NCBI RefSeq assembly: GCF_019049675.1
Contig: NZ_JAFMOW010000062.1
Coordinates: 62,001 to 126,000 of the forward strand
Source of the DNA: Rahnella bonaserana
Lineage (GTDB): Bacteria > Pseudomonadota > Gammaproteobacteria > Enterobacterales > Enterobacteriaceae
Reading direction: 5' to 3'
Length of the DNA stretch: 64,000 nucleotides
Positions 42,759 to 51,890 of this stretch are shown piece after piece. Under the pieces are notes generated by a model. That model had not been told where the DNA came from, did not search any database, and worked only from the letters and a program-made list of their open reading frames with translations. A program made the translations under genes and the position numbers. Position 1 is the first letter of the stretch; every line of letters starts with the position of its first letter.

Positions 42759-43610
42759 TTACTCCAGCTCTTCCAGACTCTGGTGCAAGGTTTCGATGGA
42801 GGCGAGATGGTAGCTGCCGGTTTTTCCCATTCTGCGGGCGACCAGCGAACAGAGCAGATTACAGACGCCGGAAAGGGCCACGGTGCTGTCGAAAATCAGA
42901 TTCACGTCAGTATGGCAACGCAAAACCCAGTTAGCATATTTCGCCGGCTTACCTGCAAGCACATCGGAGATATACAGCATCGGCACCTGCATTTCAGAAA
43001 GGGCGCTCATGGCGGTTTCCAGTGCAGGCATCCGGCGGCGCAGTCCGACGCAAATCACCACATCCTGCGGGCCAAGGGCGGCCAGATGTTCCGCCAGTGA
43101 ATCACCGGCTCGCGGCAGCAGACGCACATCAGGATGGATGTGGATCAGATCCCGGTAAATCAGCATGGCGATCGTCTGACTATGACGCCAGCCCATCACC
43201 ACAACGCGTTTCGCGCTGGCGATAGCCTCAACGCAGGCTTCAAGCTGGTCGTCTTCCAGTGAACGGAAGGTGTTTACCAGACTGGACACCTCTTTTTCCA
43301 GATGATCTTGTATCAGTGTGCCGAGTGGCGAAGCGCTGGGTGCCGCCTGAAGATACAACGGCGAGCCGCTATTTTGCATTTCACGCGCCTGACGGCGTGC
43401 CGCGTCATAGCTTTCATAACCGATATGACGAAAGAATCGGGTGGCTGTCGCCTTGGATACGCCAGCGCTCTGTGCCAGTTCGGTGGCGGTATTCATCGCT
43501 AACTGGCCCGGCGCGGCTAACAGGACATCCGCTAAACGTTGTTCGTGCAACGAAAGCTGATCCCATTGCTGCCGGATGCGGCTTTCCAGCGATGCCGTTT
43601 TTGCGCTCAT
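42759..43610 (-). CDS. RpiR/MurR-family regulator with SIS domain
   Basis: A 283-residue regulator. N-terminal RpiR helix-turn-helix (TATELAQSAGVSKATATRFFRHIGYESYDAARRQ) and a C-terminal SIS domain (VVVMGWRHSQTIAMLI; VVICVGLRRRMPALETAMSAL). SIS domains usually bind phosphosugars, but RpiR proteins also control nitrogen-compound operons. It is transcribed in the same direction as the ABC/DUF1989 operon, about 250 bases upstream of it, and is its most likely regulator. Confidence 0.92.
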   Translation of the reverse strand: MSAKTASLESRIRQQWDQLSLHEQRLADVLLAAPGQLAMNTATELAQSAGVSKATATRFFRHIGYESYDAARRQAREMQNSGSPLYLQAAPSASPLGTLIQDHLEKEVSSLVNTFRSLEDDQLEACVEAIASAKRVVVMGWRHSQTIAMLIYRDLIHIHPDVRLLPRAGDSLAEHLAALGPQDVVICVGLRRRMPALETAMSALSEMQVPMLYISDVLAGKPAKYANWVLRCHTDVNLIFDSTVALSGVCNLLCSLVARRMGKTGSYHLASIETLHQSLEELE

Positions 43611-43713
43611 GAATGATCCCCGGAAAGAAAAAACTCATCCTGCACAGAACGTGCCGGGTTGTCATCAGGAAAATTGGCTCTGGCCTGATCATGACCAAAA
43701 CCGGGCGGGGCGG

Positions 43714-43911
43714 TCACAATCCTTTACTGACCAGTTCTGCCGCCTTCACAAAGATTTCATCCTCCAGTCCGTCACCTTTTTTGCGTCCCAGCCTGCGAAG
43801 CTCCTCGGTGATGCTGTAACTGTTAATGGTTTTCCCGCTGGCAATCAGACCCATGACCGCCGCACCGATCGCCAGACCGATCAGGCTGGTTTTCTCGTCT
43901 TGTTCCTTCAT
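43714..43911 (-). CDS. Small protein with N-terminal membrane segment, unknown
   Basis: A 65-residue protein: a charged start, one hydrophobic stretch (SLIGLAIGAAVMGLIASG), then a polar, likely helical part (ITEELRRLGRKKGDGLEDEIFVKAAELVSKGL). CGGAG lies ahead of ATG 43911 (a GTG two codons upstream is also possible). I recognise no family. It stands alone between the RpiR gene and the nitroreductase gene. Confidence 0.6.
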   Translation of the reverse strand: MKEQDEKTSLIGLAIGAAVMGLIASGKTINSYSITEELRRLGRKKGDGLEDEIFVKAAELVSKGL

Positions 43912-44058
43912 CTTCACTCCGGTTGTTTTCTTTAAACTTATCAGCCGTCAGTTTGTCAGGCCTGAAAATTATTTTAGAAGCGTTTTTGCGGATTATGAAG
44001 AAGAGTTAATCTGATATCAGGCGGGAATTATGTCAGACAGACAGCTTTTCTAAGGCTG

Positions 44059-44093
44059 CCCCTCTTATCCGAAAAATCCTCAGATAAGAGGGG
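44059..44093. terminator. Perfect hairpin past the nitroreductase gene
   Basis: 11-bp stem CCCCTCTTATC/GATAAGAGGGG with a 13-base loop, immediately past the stop of the nitroreductase gene on the minus strand. No T-run follows; it may protect the 3' end or act with Rho. Confidence 0.45.
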
Positions 44094-44103
44094 AATCACT
44101 GGC

Positions 44104-44742
44104 TTACTTAATTTCAGTCACGAAGTTCTCGCGGCTGCGGCGGACTTTTTTCAGGTTCACCAGCCAGTCGCCTTCGTGAGCGCGATAGCCCAGCGGCAAC
44201 ATCACCACGCTGCGTAAGTTTTTCTCTTTCAGGCCGAGGATTTCATCAACGGCGGCAGGATCGAACCCTTCCATCGGTGTGGCATCGACTTCTTCAAAGG
44301 CGGCAGCAATCAGTGCCGCGCCCAGGCCAATGTAGGCCTGACGTGCGGCGGCCTGGTAATTCGCTTCAGTACCGCGTTCAGCCACAATGCCCAGCAGCAT
44401 CTGGCGGTAGTTTTCCCAGCCTTCGTTTTTAAAACCACGCACGTCGTTGGTCAGGTCAAACATCATGTTCACGCGCTCCGGCGTGATGTCATCCCATGCT
44501 GCGAATACCAGCAGGTGAGAACAGTCGGTAACCTGCGCCTGATCCCAGGAAACGGTGCGAATTTTGGCACGGATATCCGGGTTAGTGACCACAAACAGTT
44601 CGAAGGGTTGCAGCCCGCTGGACGTCGGTGCCAGACGAACGGCTTCGAGAATGCGCTCCAGTTTTTCAGTTTCTACAGTTTTGGTGGCATCAAATTTTTT
44701 GGTGGCATAGCGCCACTCAAGGCGTTCATTTAAGGTCGTCAT
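44104..44742 (-). CDS. NAD(P)H-dependent nitroreductase family flavoprotein
   Basis: A 212-residue nitroreductase-fold FMN enzyme of the NfsB-like group. FMN-phosphate contacts fit the N-terminal RYATKKFD, then APTSSGLQPFELFVV, and the C-terminal LGYRAHEGDW with the basic VRRSRENFV. Length is standard. Likely reduces quinones or nitro compounds in the cytoplasm; the true substrate is not evident. The LysR gene 115 bases upstream on the same strand is transcribed from its own divergent promoter and need not control it. Confidence 0.93.
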   Translation of the reverse strand: MTTLNERLEWRYATKKFDATKTVETEKLERILEAVRLAPTSSGLQPFELFVVTNPDIRAKIRTVSWDQAQVTDCSHLLVFAAWDDITPERVNMMFDLTNDVRGFKNEGWENYRQMLLGIVAERGTEANYQAAARQAYIGLGAALIAAAFEEVDATPMEGFDPAAVDEILGLKEKNLRSVVMLPLGYRAHEGDWLVNLKKVRRSRENFVTEIK

Positions 44743-44857
44743 ATTTCATTTCCGTGGATGTGTGTAAAGCGTGAATATTCGCATGATCCCGCAGTGCAGT
44801 TTTATGCATTTGAGCCCTGCGCAGGCCAATACGGTGAAGGGTAAATAACGTGGGTAT

Positions 44858-45763
44858 TCAATAAGGTTCCGGCGTATTTACGTGCGTAGTCAGCTCTTGC
44901 ATAAAGTGCTCGCAGAAAGCGGATACCAGCGGCGCAGGGCGGTTGGGAAGCCTGAGCAGGTGCATCGGTCTGGGGACCGGCGCGTAATCAGGTAACACGC
45001 GGCGCAGCCTTCCGGCATCGATATCCTCCTGCAACATCACGCAAGAATGCATGACGATCCCAAGCCCGGATAAGGCGGCCTGACGGATAGCTTCACCAGA
45101 ATCGACGGTAAGTCTCGGAGAAACCTGTGCATCAACCAGCCCCTGCGGTCCGTTAAGTGGCCAGAGATGATCGGCACGCCACTGGCTGAAACTGATGCAG
45201 TCATGTGCAGATAAATCAGCGGGAGACGCGGGCGTGCCCTGTTTATCCAGATACGCAGGCGATGCCGCCAGCACCATTTCATAGGGCGGAAGCGGCACGG
45301 CGATATAGCCTTCATCCTGCAGGCTGCCAATGCGGATGGCTATCTGAAAGCGTTCTTCAATCATATCCACGCGCCGGTCGCTCAGTACCAGACAGGCATT
45401 CACGGCAGGATAACGCTGCAAAAATGTCGACAATATCGGCGTCAGGATCCGCTGTCCGAACGAGACCGGTGCGCTGATACGCAACAGACCGGTGACTTCT
45501 TCGTTAAGATGCCGTGCCAGTGAATCCGCATCCTCCACGGTCGCGAGGATCTGCACGCCGTACAGATAAAAGCGGTGCCCGGCCTCTGTCAGTCCCTGAC
45601 GCCGTGTCGTGCGGTTGATCAGCACGCAGCCGGTGCGTTTTTCCAGCATCTGGATATGTTTGCCTACCATCGCTGGCGTAATGCCCAGCTTATCGGCGGC
45701 TGCGGTAAAACTGCCGGACTCTGTCGCGCTGATAAAGGATTCAATGCACTTTAAGTAATCCAT
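44858..45763 (-). CDS. LysR-family regulator, divergent from quinone oxidoreductase gene
   Basis: A 301-residue LysR-type regulator of the same subgroup as the other three in the window (MDYLKCIESFISATESGSF; KLGITPAMVGKHIQMLEKRTGCVLINRTTRR; ISAPVSFGQRILTPIL). Divergent from the oxidoreductase gene at 45901 with 137 AT-rich bases between, which is the likely target. Confidence 0.92.
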   Translation of the reverse strand: MDYLKCIESFISATESGSFTAAADKLGITPAMVGKHIQMLEKRTGCVLINRTTRRQGLTEAGHRFYLYGVQILATVEDADSLARHLNEEVTGLLRISAPVSFGQRILTPILSTFLQRYPAVNACLVLSDRRVDMIEERFQIAIRIGSLQDEGYIAVPLPPYEMVLAASPAYLDKQGTPASPADLSAHDCISFSQWRADHLWPLNGPQGLVDAQVSPRLTVDSGEAIRQAALSGLGIVMHSCVMLQEDIDAGRLRRVLPDYAPVPRPMHLLRLPNRPAPLVSAFCEHFMQELTTHVNTPEPY

Positions 45764-45900
45764 TGTTTCGTCCGGTTGGAATAAAGAATCACATTATAAA
45801 ATTTTATTATCGAATTAATAAAGCAGACGTCACTTTATCTGTGCTATCCACATGCCGATAATCGCCGACATACTCGTAAAATTCATTTTAAGGAACGGCA

Positions 45901-46860
45901 ATGCAGGCACTGGTTTTTGAAGTTACAGGTACGGCAGAGGTGTTACACATGCATGAAGCTGCAGATCCGGTGCCGGCCGCCGATGAACTGCTGGTGGCGG
46001 TGACCGCAGCCGGGCTGAATTTCGCCGATATTTACCGCCGTCAGGGGCGGTATCCGCTGGCGGGTAATTCACCGTATATCGCCGGTTATGAAGGTGCCGG
46101 GCGGGTGATTGCCGTCGGAGAAAACGTGAAAGGCTGGAAAACCGGCGATCGCGTCGGTTTTGCTGATGTCCCTCAGGCACATGGCAGCCAGCTCCGTGTG
46201 CCCGCTGAACACGCTATCCGCCTGCCGGAATGGTTGTCAGAATCTGATGCCGCAGCCGTGTTATTGCAGGGGCTGACCGCCGATTATTTGCTGCACGATG
46301 TGTTGCCTCTGCGTGCAGGAATGCACGTCGCGGTGCTCGCCGCGGCGGGGGGTGTTGGCCGCTTGTTGTTGCAGATGTTGAAACATCAGGGCATCCACGC
46401 GTTTGCCGTCGCATCGAACCAGGATAAGCAGGCTGCCTGCCTTGAACTGGGCGCGGAAGCCGCTGCCGGTTACGAAACGTGGGCTAAAGAGGTGAGGGAA
46501 TGGCAGAGCGCAGGGATTGACGTTGTCTTTGATTCCGTAGGAACCACGCTTTCCGAAAGTCTTGATTCGCTGAAAGACGGCGGGCGGGTGGTGTTGTTCG
46601 GTATGTCAGGCGGCGCGCTTTCTGCGTTTGATCCCTCACGTCTTCAGCTGAATTCGCACGGCATACTGGGTGCCGATCTCTGGACGTATCTGACATCCGG
46701 TGAAGAGCGCCAGCGTCGCGCAGATCGTCTTTTCGCCCTGATAAAAGAAGGAAAGGTGACATTGCCGCCGGTGACTGAGTTTGCATTATCGTCCGGGGCA
46801 GAGGCTCACCGTCTGCTCGAAACCCGTAGCTTCAGCGGCAAAATTATTCTTAAGCCTTAA
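45901..46860 (+). CDS. Zinc-independent quinone oxidoreductase (MDR superfamily)
   Basis: A 319-residue medium-chain reductase of the quinone oxidoreductase type. NADPH-binding loop AAAGGVGRLLLQMLK; LNFADIYRRQGRYPL and GYEGAGRVIAVGENV are family features. No zinc-ligand cysteines of alcohol dehydrogenases are present. AAGGAACGGCA precedes the ATG. It should reduce quinones or enones using NADPH. Divergent from a LysR gene and closed by a terminator. Confidence 0.94.
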   Translation: MQALVFEVTGTAEVLHMHEAADPVPAADELLVAVTAAGLNFADIYRRQGRYPLAGNSPYIAGYEGAGRVIAVGENVKGWKTGDRVGFADVPQAHGSQLRVPAEHAIRLPEWLSESDAAAVLLQGLTADYLLHDVLPLRAGMHVAVLAAAGGVGRLLLQMLKHQGIHAFAVASNQDKQAACLELGAEAAAGYETWAKEVREWQSAGIDVVFDSVGTTLSESLDSLKDGGRVVLFGMSGGALSAFDPSRLQLNSHGILGADLWTYLTSGEERQRRADRLFALIKEGKVTLPPVTEFALSSGAEAHRLLETRSFSGKIILKP

Positions 46861-46907
46861 AAGTCTGCACCGGAGAATGTTGTTAACAACGGTTGCCTGA
46901 TGAAATG

Positions 46908-46936
46908 AAAAATCCACGGTTTGCGTGGATTTTTTG
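46908..46936 (+). terminator. Terminator of the quinone oxidoreductase gene
   Basis: Stem AATCCACG/CGTGGATT followed by TTTTT, about 50 bases past the stop codon. Confidence 0.85.
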
Positions 46937-47072
46937 TCAGTGCCTGAGCGCCTATTTTTTCTGAGGAAGTGTTCTAGAATTGAAGCACAACTTGTCTGGT
47001 AAATAGCTTCTTACTTGCTGATAAGACTTTCTTAAAAGAACAATTATTCTCAAACCTGGGTGGGTGCTGTTT

Positions 47073-48677
47073 ATGGTTACGCGGCGTGACTTGATTACTT
47101 ATACTTCATTTTCGATGGTGCTTTCCGCGCTGGGTTTCACGCCAGCCGTCTTTGCTGCACAAGGTTTAAAACTGGGAGCGGATACGCCTTTTAACTTCGA
47201 ATGGCTGATTCAGCAAGCTAAAGAGAGCGCCAAAAGTCCCTATGTTGCGCCCACGCAGGTGCCCGACAGCGCAGTGGCCAGCATCAATTACGACGTTTAC
47301 AGCAAAATCATGTATAAGCCGGAATATGCGCTCTTTAATGAGGGCGTCAGTCGTTTTCCGGTGACCTTCTTTAGCGTCAGCAGCCTGCATAAATTGCCGG
47401 TAAAAATGGCGGTGGTCGAAAATCAACGTGCGCGGGAAATCCTCCAAAATGCGGATTACTTTACCTTCCCGGACAATAGTCAGGGTGCGCTTTCTGCCTT
47501 GAAAGGTAACGTTTTTAGCGGATTTCGCGTACTGGATCGTCAGCAACCCCTTAACAAGCCAGCAGTGAAAGACTGGGTTTCGTTTCTCGGGGCGTCCTAT
47601 TTCCGTGCTGTGGGCGAACTCAGTCAGTTTGGGGTGTCTGCACGCGGGATAGCGATTAACACCGTTTTTGGTGACACCAAAGAAGAGTTCCCCGATTTCA
47701 CGCATTTCTGGTTCGAAACCCCGGAAAAAGACAGCGATCATCTGGTGGTTTACGCGCTGCTGGATGGCCCCAGTATTTGCGGTGCCTACCGTTTTGACAT
47801 GCAGCGCACCAGCGGTGTGGTGATGGATGTCGACTGCGTACTGTTTTTACGCCGTGACGTCGGTCGTTTAGGTATCGCCCCGCAAACCTCAATGTTTTGG
47901 TTTTCCGAAATGGCGAAAGGATCCGCTTCTGACTGGCGACCTGAAGTCCATGACTCCGACGGATTAGCCCTGTGGACCGGCAGTGACGAACATATCTGGC
48001 GGCCACTGAACAATCCGTTGCAGATCAGAGTCTCGGCATTTAGTGACAATAATCCGCGGGGTTTTGGCCTTATGCAGAAACAACGTGACCCGGAGAGTTA
48101 TCTTGGCTCGGCCGGATATGAGCGGCGGCCGGATCTGTGGGTTGAACCGAAAGGTGACTGGGGCAAAGGCTCGGTACAGCTGATAGAAATCCCTACCGAT
48201 GACGAGATATTCGATAACATTGTCGCGATGTGGGTACCTGAGCAGGAAGCTAAAGCAGGCAGTGAGTATAAGTTTAGTTATCGCACGCACTGGCTGGCCG
48301 ATGAGCCTTATCCTTCAAAACTGGCGCGCTGTGGAATAACGCGACTGGGAAGAGGGGGCAATCCCGGTGCTTATACCGATCCTGCGGCTCGCAAATTTAT
48401 GGTCGAATTCCACGGCGATGTACTGGAGCAACTGCCCGCAGACGCACACATCGACGCGGTGGTCAGTGCATCACGCGGCACGCTGAAAGATATTAAGGTG
48501 AACAAAATCCCTTCAGATAAAGGCCACTGGCGGACGTTTTTTGATTTGCACGTCGACGGTAAGGAACCGGTTGAACTCCGGCTCTATCTCAAATCCGGCG
48601 AAAAAACACTTTCCGAAACCTGGATGTACCAGTACCTGCCATTTACCTCGTCACCGAAACCGATGCAGGGAGTCTGA
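47073..48677 (+). CDS. OpgD/OpgG-family periplasmic glucan biosynthesis protein (Tat substrate)
   Basis: A 534-residue member of the MdoG/OpgG family, involved in making osmoregulated periplasmic glucans. An N-terminal twin-Arg motif (TRRDLITYTSF) before a hydrophobic stretch and AVFA-AQ points to Tat export, as for OpgD; OpgG uses Sec. Conserved stretches include VSFLGASYFRAVGE, GVSARGIAINT, KEEFPDFTHFWFE and NNPRGFGLMQ. Recent work describes OpgD as a beta-1,2-glucanase; this family member could act the same way. The start is uncertain between ATG 47073 and GTG 47064. No opgGH neighbours are in view. Confidence 0.88.
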   Translation: MVTRRDLITYTSFSMVLSALGFTPAVFAAQGLKLGADTPFNFEWLIQQAKESAKSPYVAPTQVPDSAVASINYDVYSKIMYKPEYALFNEGVSRFPVTFFSVSSLHKLPVKMAVVENQRAREILQNADYFTFPDNSQGALSALKGNVFSGFRVLDRQQPLNKPAVKDWVSFLGASYFRAVGELSQFGVSARGIAINTVFGDTKEEFPDFTHFWFETPEKDSDHLVVYALLDGPSICGAYRFDMQRTSGVVMDVDCVLFLRRDVGRLGIAPQTSMFWFSEMAKGSASDWRPEVHDSDGLALWTGSDEHIWRPLNNPLQIRVSAFSDNNPRGFGLMQKQRDPESYLGSAGYERRPDLWVEPKGDWGKGSVQLIEIPTDDEIFDNIVAMWVPEQEAKAGSEYKFSYRTHWLADEPYPSKLARCGITRLGRGGNPGAYTDPAARKFMVEFHGDVLEQLPADAHIDAVVSASRGTLKDIKVNKIPSDKGHWRTFFDLHVDGKEPVELRLYLKSGEKTLSETWMYQYLPFTSSPKPMQGV

Positions 48678-48712
48678 CGGCAGGATAGCCGCTTGCTGAA
48701 CCCGCATAAAAA

Positions 48713-48735
48713 CGGGGATGCAAATTGCATCCCCG
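48713..48735 (-). terminator. Terminator of the TonB-dependent receptor gene
   Basis: Stem CGGGGATGCAA with its complement (TTGCATCCCCG); on the minus strand TTTTT follows. Located about 20 bases past the receptor stop codon. Confidence 0.85.
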
Positions 48736-48754
48736 CTGATAATAACAATCGGGA

Positions 48755-50962
48755 TCAGAAGTCGTAAGTCATGGAGACTTTCAGAGAACGCGGATCGCCC
48801 TGATAGATATAGGTGCCGGTACTGTCGATATTTGACCAGTATTTTTCATTGGTCACGTTATCAACGCCGGCACGCCAGACCATATCGTTCTGGTTGATTT
48901 TTGTGCGGTAACGTACACCAAGATCCAGAACGGTGTATGAGTCAATTTTCTTGCTGTTGGCAGAATCTGCCCATTGTGAACCAGAATGATTAATCAGCGC
49001 CGTTGCCGTCAGGCCTTCCACCGGTTTGATGTCATATTCTGCGCCCAGCACCAGGTTATAGCGCGGCACGCCAATCGCGTCTTTCCCGTTGTAAGTATTG
49101 TCTTCAGTTTTGGTCATCTTCGGATCAATCCAGGTCGCGCTGCCGTTTAAGCGCAGGCCCAGCACCGGTTCGCCAAAGACATTCAGCTCCACGCCACGGT
49201 TACGCTGTTCCCCGTCCATGCCGTAGTAACCATCACTGTTAAGGATGCCGGAAGGCTTTTTGATCTCAAAAAACGCCAGTGATCCCCCGATGCGACCAAA
49301 ATCTGTTTTTACGCCCACTTCGTTCTGTTTTGAATGCGCGATCCCGGTGGTTGCACCGTAGTTTTTCGCGGTGTCCGGCGCCACATCGCCCGGCTGTAAA
49401 GACTCGGTGTGGTTGGCGTAGAGAGATAGTACCTGCCACGGTTTATAGACCACGCCGTAGGTCGGCATCCAGCGGCTGGCGTCGTAACGCGATGAGACAT
49501 CTTCCGCGCCGGTCTTATTGCTGTAGTTGCGCACGACCACTTTCTGATGACGGGCACCGACGGTGAATAACAAGGTGTCATCGAGCACGCCCATCGTGTC
49601 GCTGAGTAAATAGCCCTGAGTGCGGTTACGTCCGGTCGTCAGCGGATCGTCGTAATTGCCGCCAGAGAGATTAGGTGTCGGGTTCGGGACATTGGTGGTG
49701 TCATAAATATTGGTGTTTTCAGCATTGGCACCGTAAGCCATCCGCCAGGCTGTGTTATTGCGCGAAGTCAGCGCGGAATAACCGAAGTTCACTTTGTGGG
49801 TGATGAATGCAGTATCGAAATTGCCGCGAACGCCCGCCATACCACTGAAATTATTGATGATGCGGTTCGTATCCAGACGACCTATCGTTGCCGTTCCGTC
49901 TGCATCTTTCAAAGCAGGGGACGCATAGTCGCCAGTTTCATGCGAATGCTGAGCGCCTGCGCCGCCATAGACAGTCCAGTTATCCGTCACATCGTATTCT
50001 GCTTTTGCCATCCCGAACTCAGATTCAATGTTGCTGTATACCCAGTCCTGACTGTAGTTGTGGCTGTTAGATGGCACTTTCGGGATGAAATCCACACCAC
50101 TGATATTCACGCCAAGACGGGCGTCGTGGAAGGTTTTCTTCTGATAGCCCATGTCTACGGAAGTGCGAAGGCGATCGCCGCGATAATCAAGCCCCAGAGA
50201 AGCTGCCGTGGTGCGTTTTTTCTCACCATCAATATCGGTTTCGCCTTCGCGGTTAACGGCATTGAGACGGACACCAAACTGATTGTCATCACCAAAACGA
50301 CGCCCCAGATCCAAGGTGCCGCCGACCTGTGAGGAAGAGGTGTAGTCGACACCCACGCGGGTCAGGGGTGTGTCATCCGCATGTTTAGGTTCGAGGTTGA
50401 TCATGCCACCGACGCCTGTGGCTGCCGCGCCGTTCAGCAATCCGTTGGCACCTTTAAAGATTTCTACCCGGTCAATTAATGAGGCATCCATTACCTGACG
50501 GGGAACGACGCCCGGCAGTCCGCCATAGGTCATGTCATCACCATCGAGCTCAAAGCCACGGATGCGATAGGTTTCGGCGAAGTTGCCGTAACCCTGAACA
50601 TTCTGAACGGTGGCATCATTACGTACCACGTCTGCGATGGTTTTGGCCTGCTGATCCTGCACCAGTTTCGAGGTGAAGCTCATCACGTTGAATGGGACAT
50701 CCATCGCATTCTGTTCGCCGAGCATTCCGAGACGGCCACCGTGCGCAACCTGTCCATCGAGATAAGCCGGAACCAGCTCATTCCCACCCGGTTTGAATTC
50801 GTTATCCGGCGCGCTGACGATGGTCATGGTATCGCCTGACGCTGCGGTCGAAGAGGTCGCCGGGGCAGGGGCGTTTGCCGCCATTGCAGGCAAGCAGGTG
50901 ACGCTGACAAAGAGTGCCAGCAGGCTCGGTTTAAACCCTGTAATTGTTACTGAATCGCGCAT
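48755..50962 (-). CDS. TonB-dependent siderophore receptor (FcuA/FhuE-like)
   Basis: A 735-residue outer-membrane receptor. Signal peptide ends near AMA-ANAP; a TonB-box-like DTMTIVSA follows. The plug domain (about 75-190) has AETYRIRGFELDGDDM and IDRVEIFKGANGLLNGAAATGVGGMINLEPK. The beta-barrel ends with a C-terminal Phe (SMTYDF). Sequence type suggests uptake of ferrichrome or another hydroxamate siderophore, as with FcuA of Yersinia. A good Fur box lies 26 bases upstream of the start codon. No siderophore biosynthesis or permease genes are near. Confidence 0.93.
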   Translation of the reverse strand: MRDSVTITGFKPSLLALFVSVTCLPAMAANAPAPATSSTAASGDTMTIVSAPDNEFKPGGNELVPAYLDGQVAHGGRLGMLGEQNAMDVPFNVMSFTSKLVQDQQAKTIADVVRNDATVQNVQGYGNFAETYRIRGFELDGDDMTYGGLPGVVPRQVMDASLIDRVEIFKGANGLLNGAAATGVGGMINLEPKHADDTPLTRVGVDYTSSSQVGGTLDLGRRFGDDNQFGVRLNAVNREGETDIDGEKKRTTAASLGLDYRGDRLRTSVDMGYQKKTFHDARLGVNISGVDFIPKVPSNSHNYSQDWVYSNIESEFGMAKAEYDVTDNWTVYGGAGAQHSHETGDYASPALKDADGTATIGRLDTNRIINNFSGMAGVRGNFDTAFITHKVNFGYSALTSRNNTAWRMAYGANAENTNIYDTTNVPNPTPNLSGGNYDDPLTTGRNRTQGYLLSDTMGVLDDTLLFTVGARHQKVVVRNYSNKTGAEDVSSRYDASRWMPTYGVVYKPWQVLSLYANHTESLQPGDVAPDTAKNYGATTGIAHSKQNEVGVKTDFGRIGGSLAFFEIKKPSGILNSDGYYGMDGEQRNRGVELNVFGEPVLGLRLNGSATWIDPKMTKTEDNTYNGKDAIGVPRYNLVLGAEYDIKPVEGLTATALINHSGSQWADSANSKKIDSYTVLDLGVRYRTKINQNDMVWRAGVDNVTNEKYWSNIDSTGTYIYQGDPRSLKVSMTYDF

Positions 50963-50987
50963 AATGTAACCCTGATGTAAAGAGGAC

Positions 50988-51002
50988 TGAGAATCATTAT
51001 TA
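50988..51002 (-). promoter_or_regulatory. Fur box of the siderophore receptor gene
   Basis: TGAGAATCATTATTA matches the 7-1-7 Fur pattern TGATAAT-N-ATTATCA at all but two positions. It is suitably placed at the receptor promoter. Confidence 0.75.
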
Positions 51003-51094
51003 TTTGGATTTGCGATTATGCTTATGACGATCCGGGATGCAAGGAAAATCTTAGGGGACTCACTTATTTGGCGGGGACCACCTGGCGGAGCATA

Positions 51095-51123
51095 AAAAAA
51101 TCCACGGCATGGCGTGGATTTTG
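51095..51123 (-). terminator. Terminator of yajD
   Basis: Stem AAATCCACG/CGTGGATTT with seven T on the minus strand, about 45 bases past the yajD stop codon. Confidence 0.82.
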
Positions 51124-51168
51124 GTTAAAGAAGAGGTTTTAAATTTTGCCTCAGGAGCGGAATCGACC

Positions 51169-51516
51169 CTATTTCTTTTTATTCAGCATCGCCTGTAAAT
51201 CAGCAAAAGGGTTGTAGGTGGCAGCACCGACATCTTTTTGCGCATCTTCACCTGCCACTACGCGAGTACCGTACTGGTCGGCTTCGGTGTACTTCGAGTG
51301 CTCATGGTCATGGCAATACAGACACAACAATTCCCAGTTGCTGCCATCTTCCGGGTTATTAGTGTGGTCGTGATCGATATGATGAACCGTCAGTTCGCGC
51401 AGATTTGAATACACAAACTCCCGCGAACAGCGGCCGCACACCCACGGATAGATTTTGAGTGCTTTCTCGCGATAGCCGCTTTCCAGTCGCTGGTAGTTTT
51501 TTGGGATAAGTGCCAT
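51169..51516 (-). CDS. yajD: HNH nuclease family protein YajD
   Basis: A 115-residue protein of the same length and sequence type as E. coli YajD. HNH fold: CGRCSREF (zinc Cys pair), TVHHIDHDHTNNPEDGSNWELLCLYCHDHEHSK read as the catalytic His pair, the Asn and the second Cys pair, from about residue 43. In vivo role is not established for the family. Monocistronic, with its own terminator. Confidence 0.95.
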   Translation of the reverse strand: MALIPKNYQRLESGYREKALKIYPWVCGRCSREFVYSNLRELTVHHIDHDHTNNPEDGSNWELLCLYCHDHEHSKYTEADQYGTRVVAGEDAQKDVGAATYNPFADLQAMLNKKK

Positions 51517-51890
51517 TGAGATGTTACCCGTTACGAAGAGAAAATTTTAAAGTATGTCGCCATTATATCCTGTAACGGGGCGCCAGGAAAAATGAAAGCG
51601 TTGCCGGATGGTCGCTTTTACACAGAGCATTTCTGCCTCAGCGTTTTGCCAGTATCGACCTTCCTGAGTGCATAGCGCCATGCCCAGGAAACTTTATACT
51701 AAGCCGTAACGTGTTTTTAATCATACGGCGGTAACAGGCATTATTTCATGCATGTTATAAATTCATGGATTGGTCTTTTTTTTTATTGCATAATATTACT
51801 AAAAATCAGGGGGAGGGACGAGTTGACAATGCGTTTTACAAATCTCATTCATTAACTAAATAAACCTTTTTAAAGATATTGGAAAATATA
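51517..51890. other. AT-rich intergenic region before the fimbrial regulator
   Basis: About 370 bases without a gene. It becomes strongly AT-rich from about 51700 on, marking the edge of the fimbrial island. TTGACA at 51823 could be the -35 of the regulator promoter. I see no RNA gene or long repeat. Confidence 0.45.
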
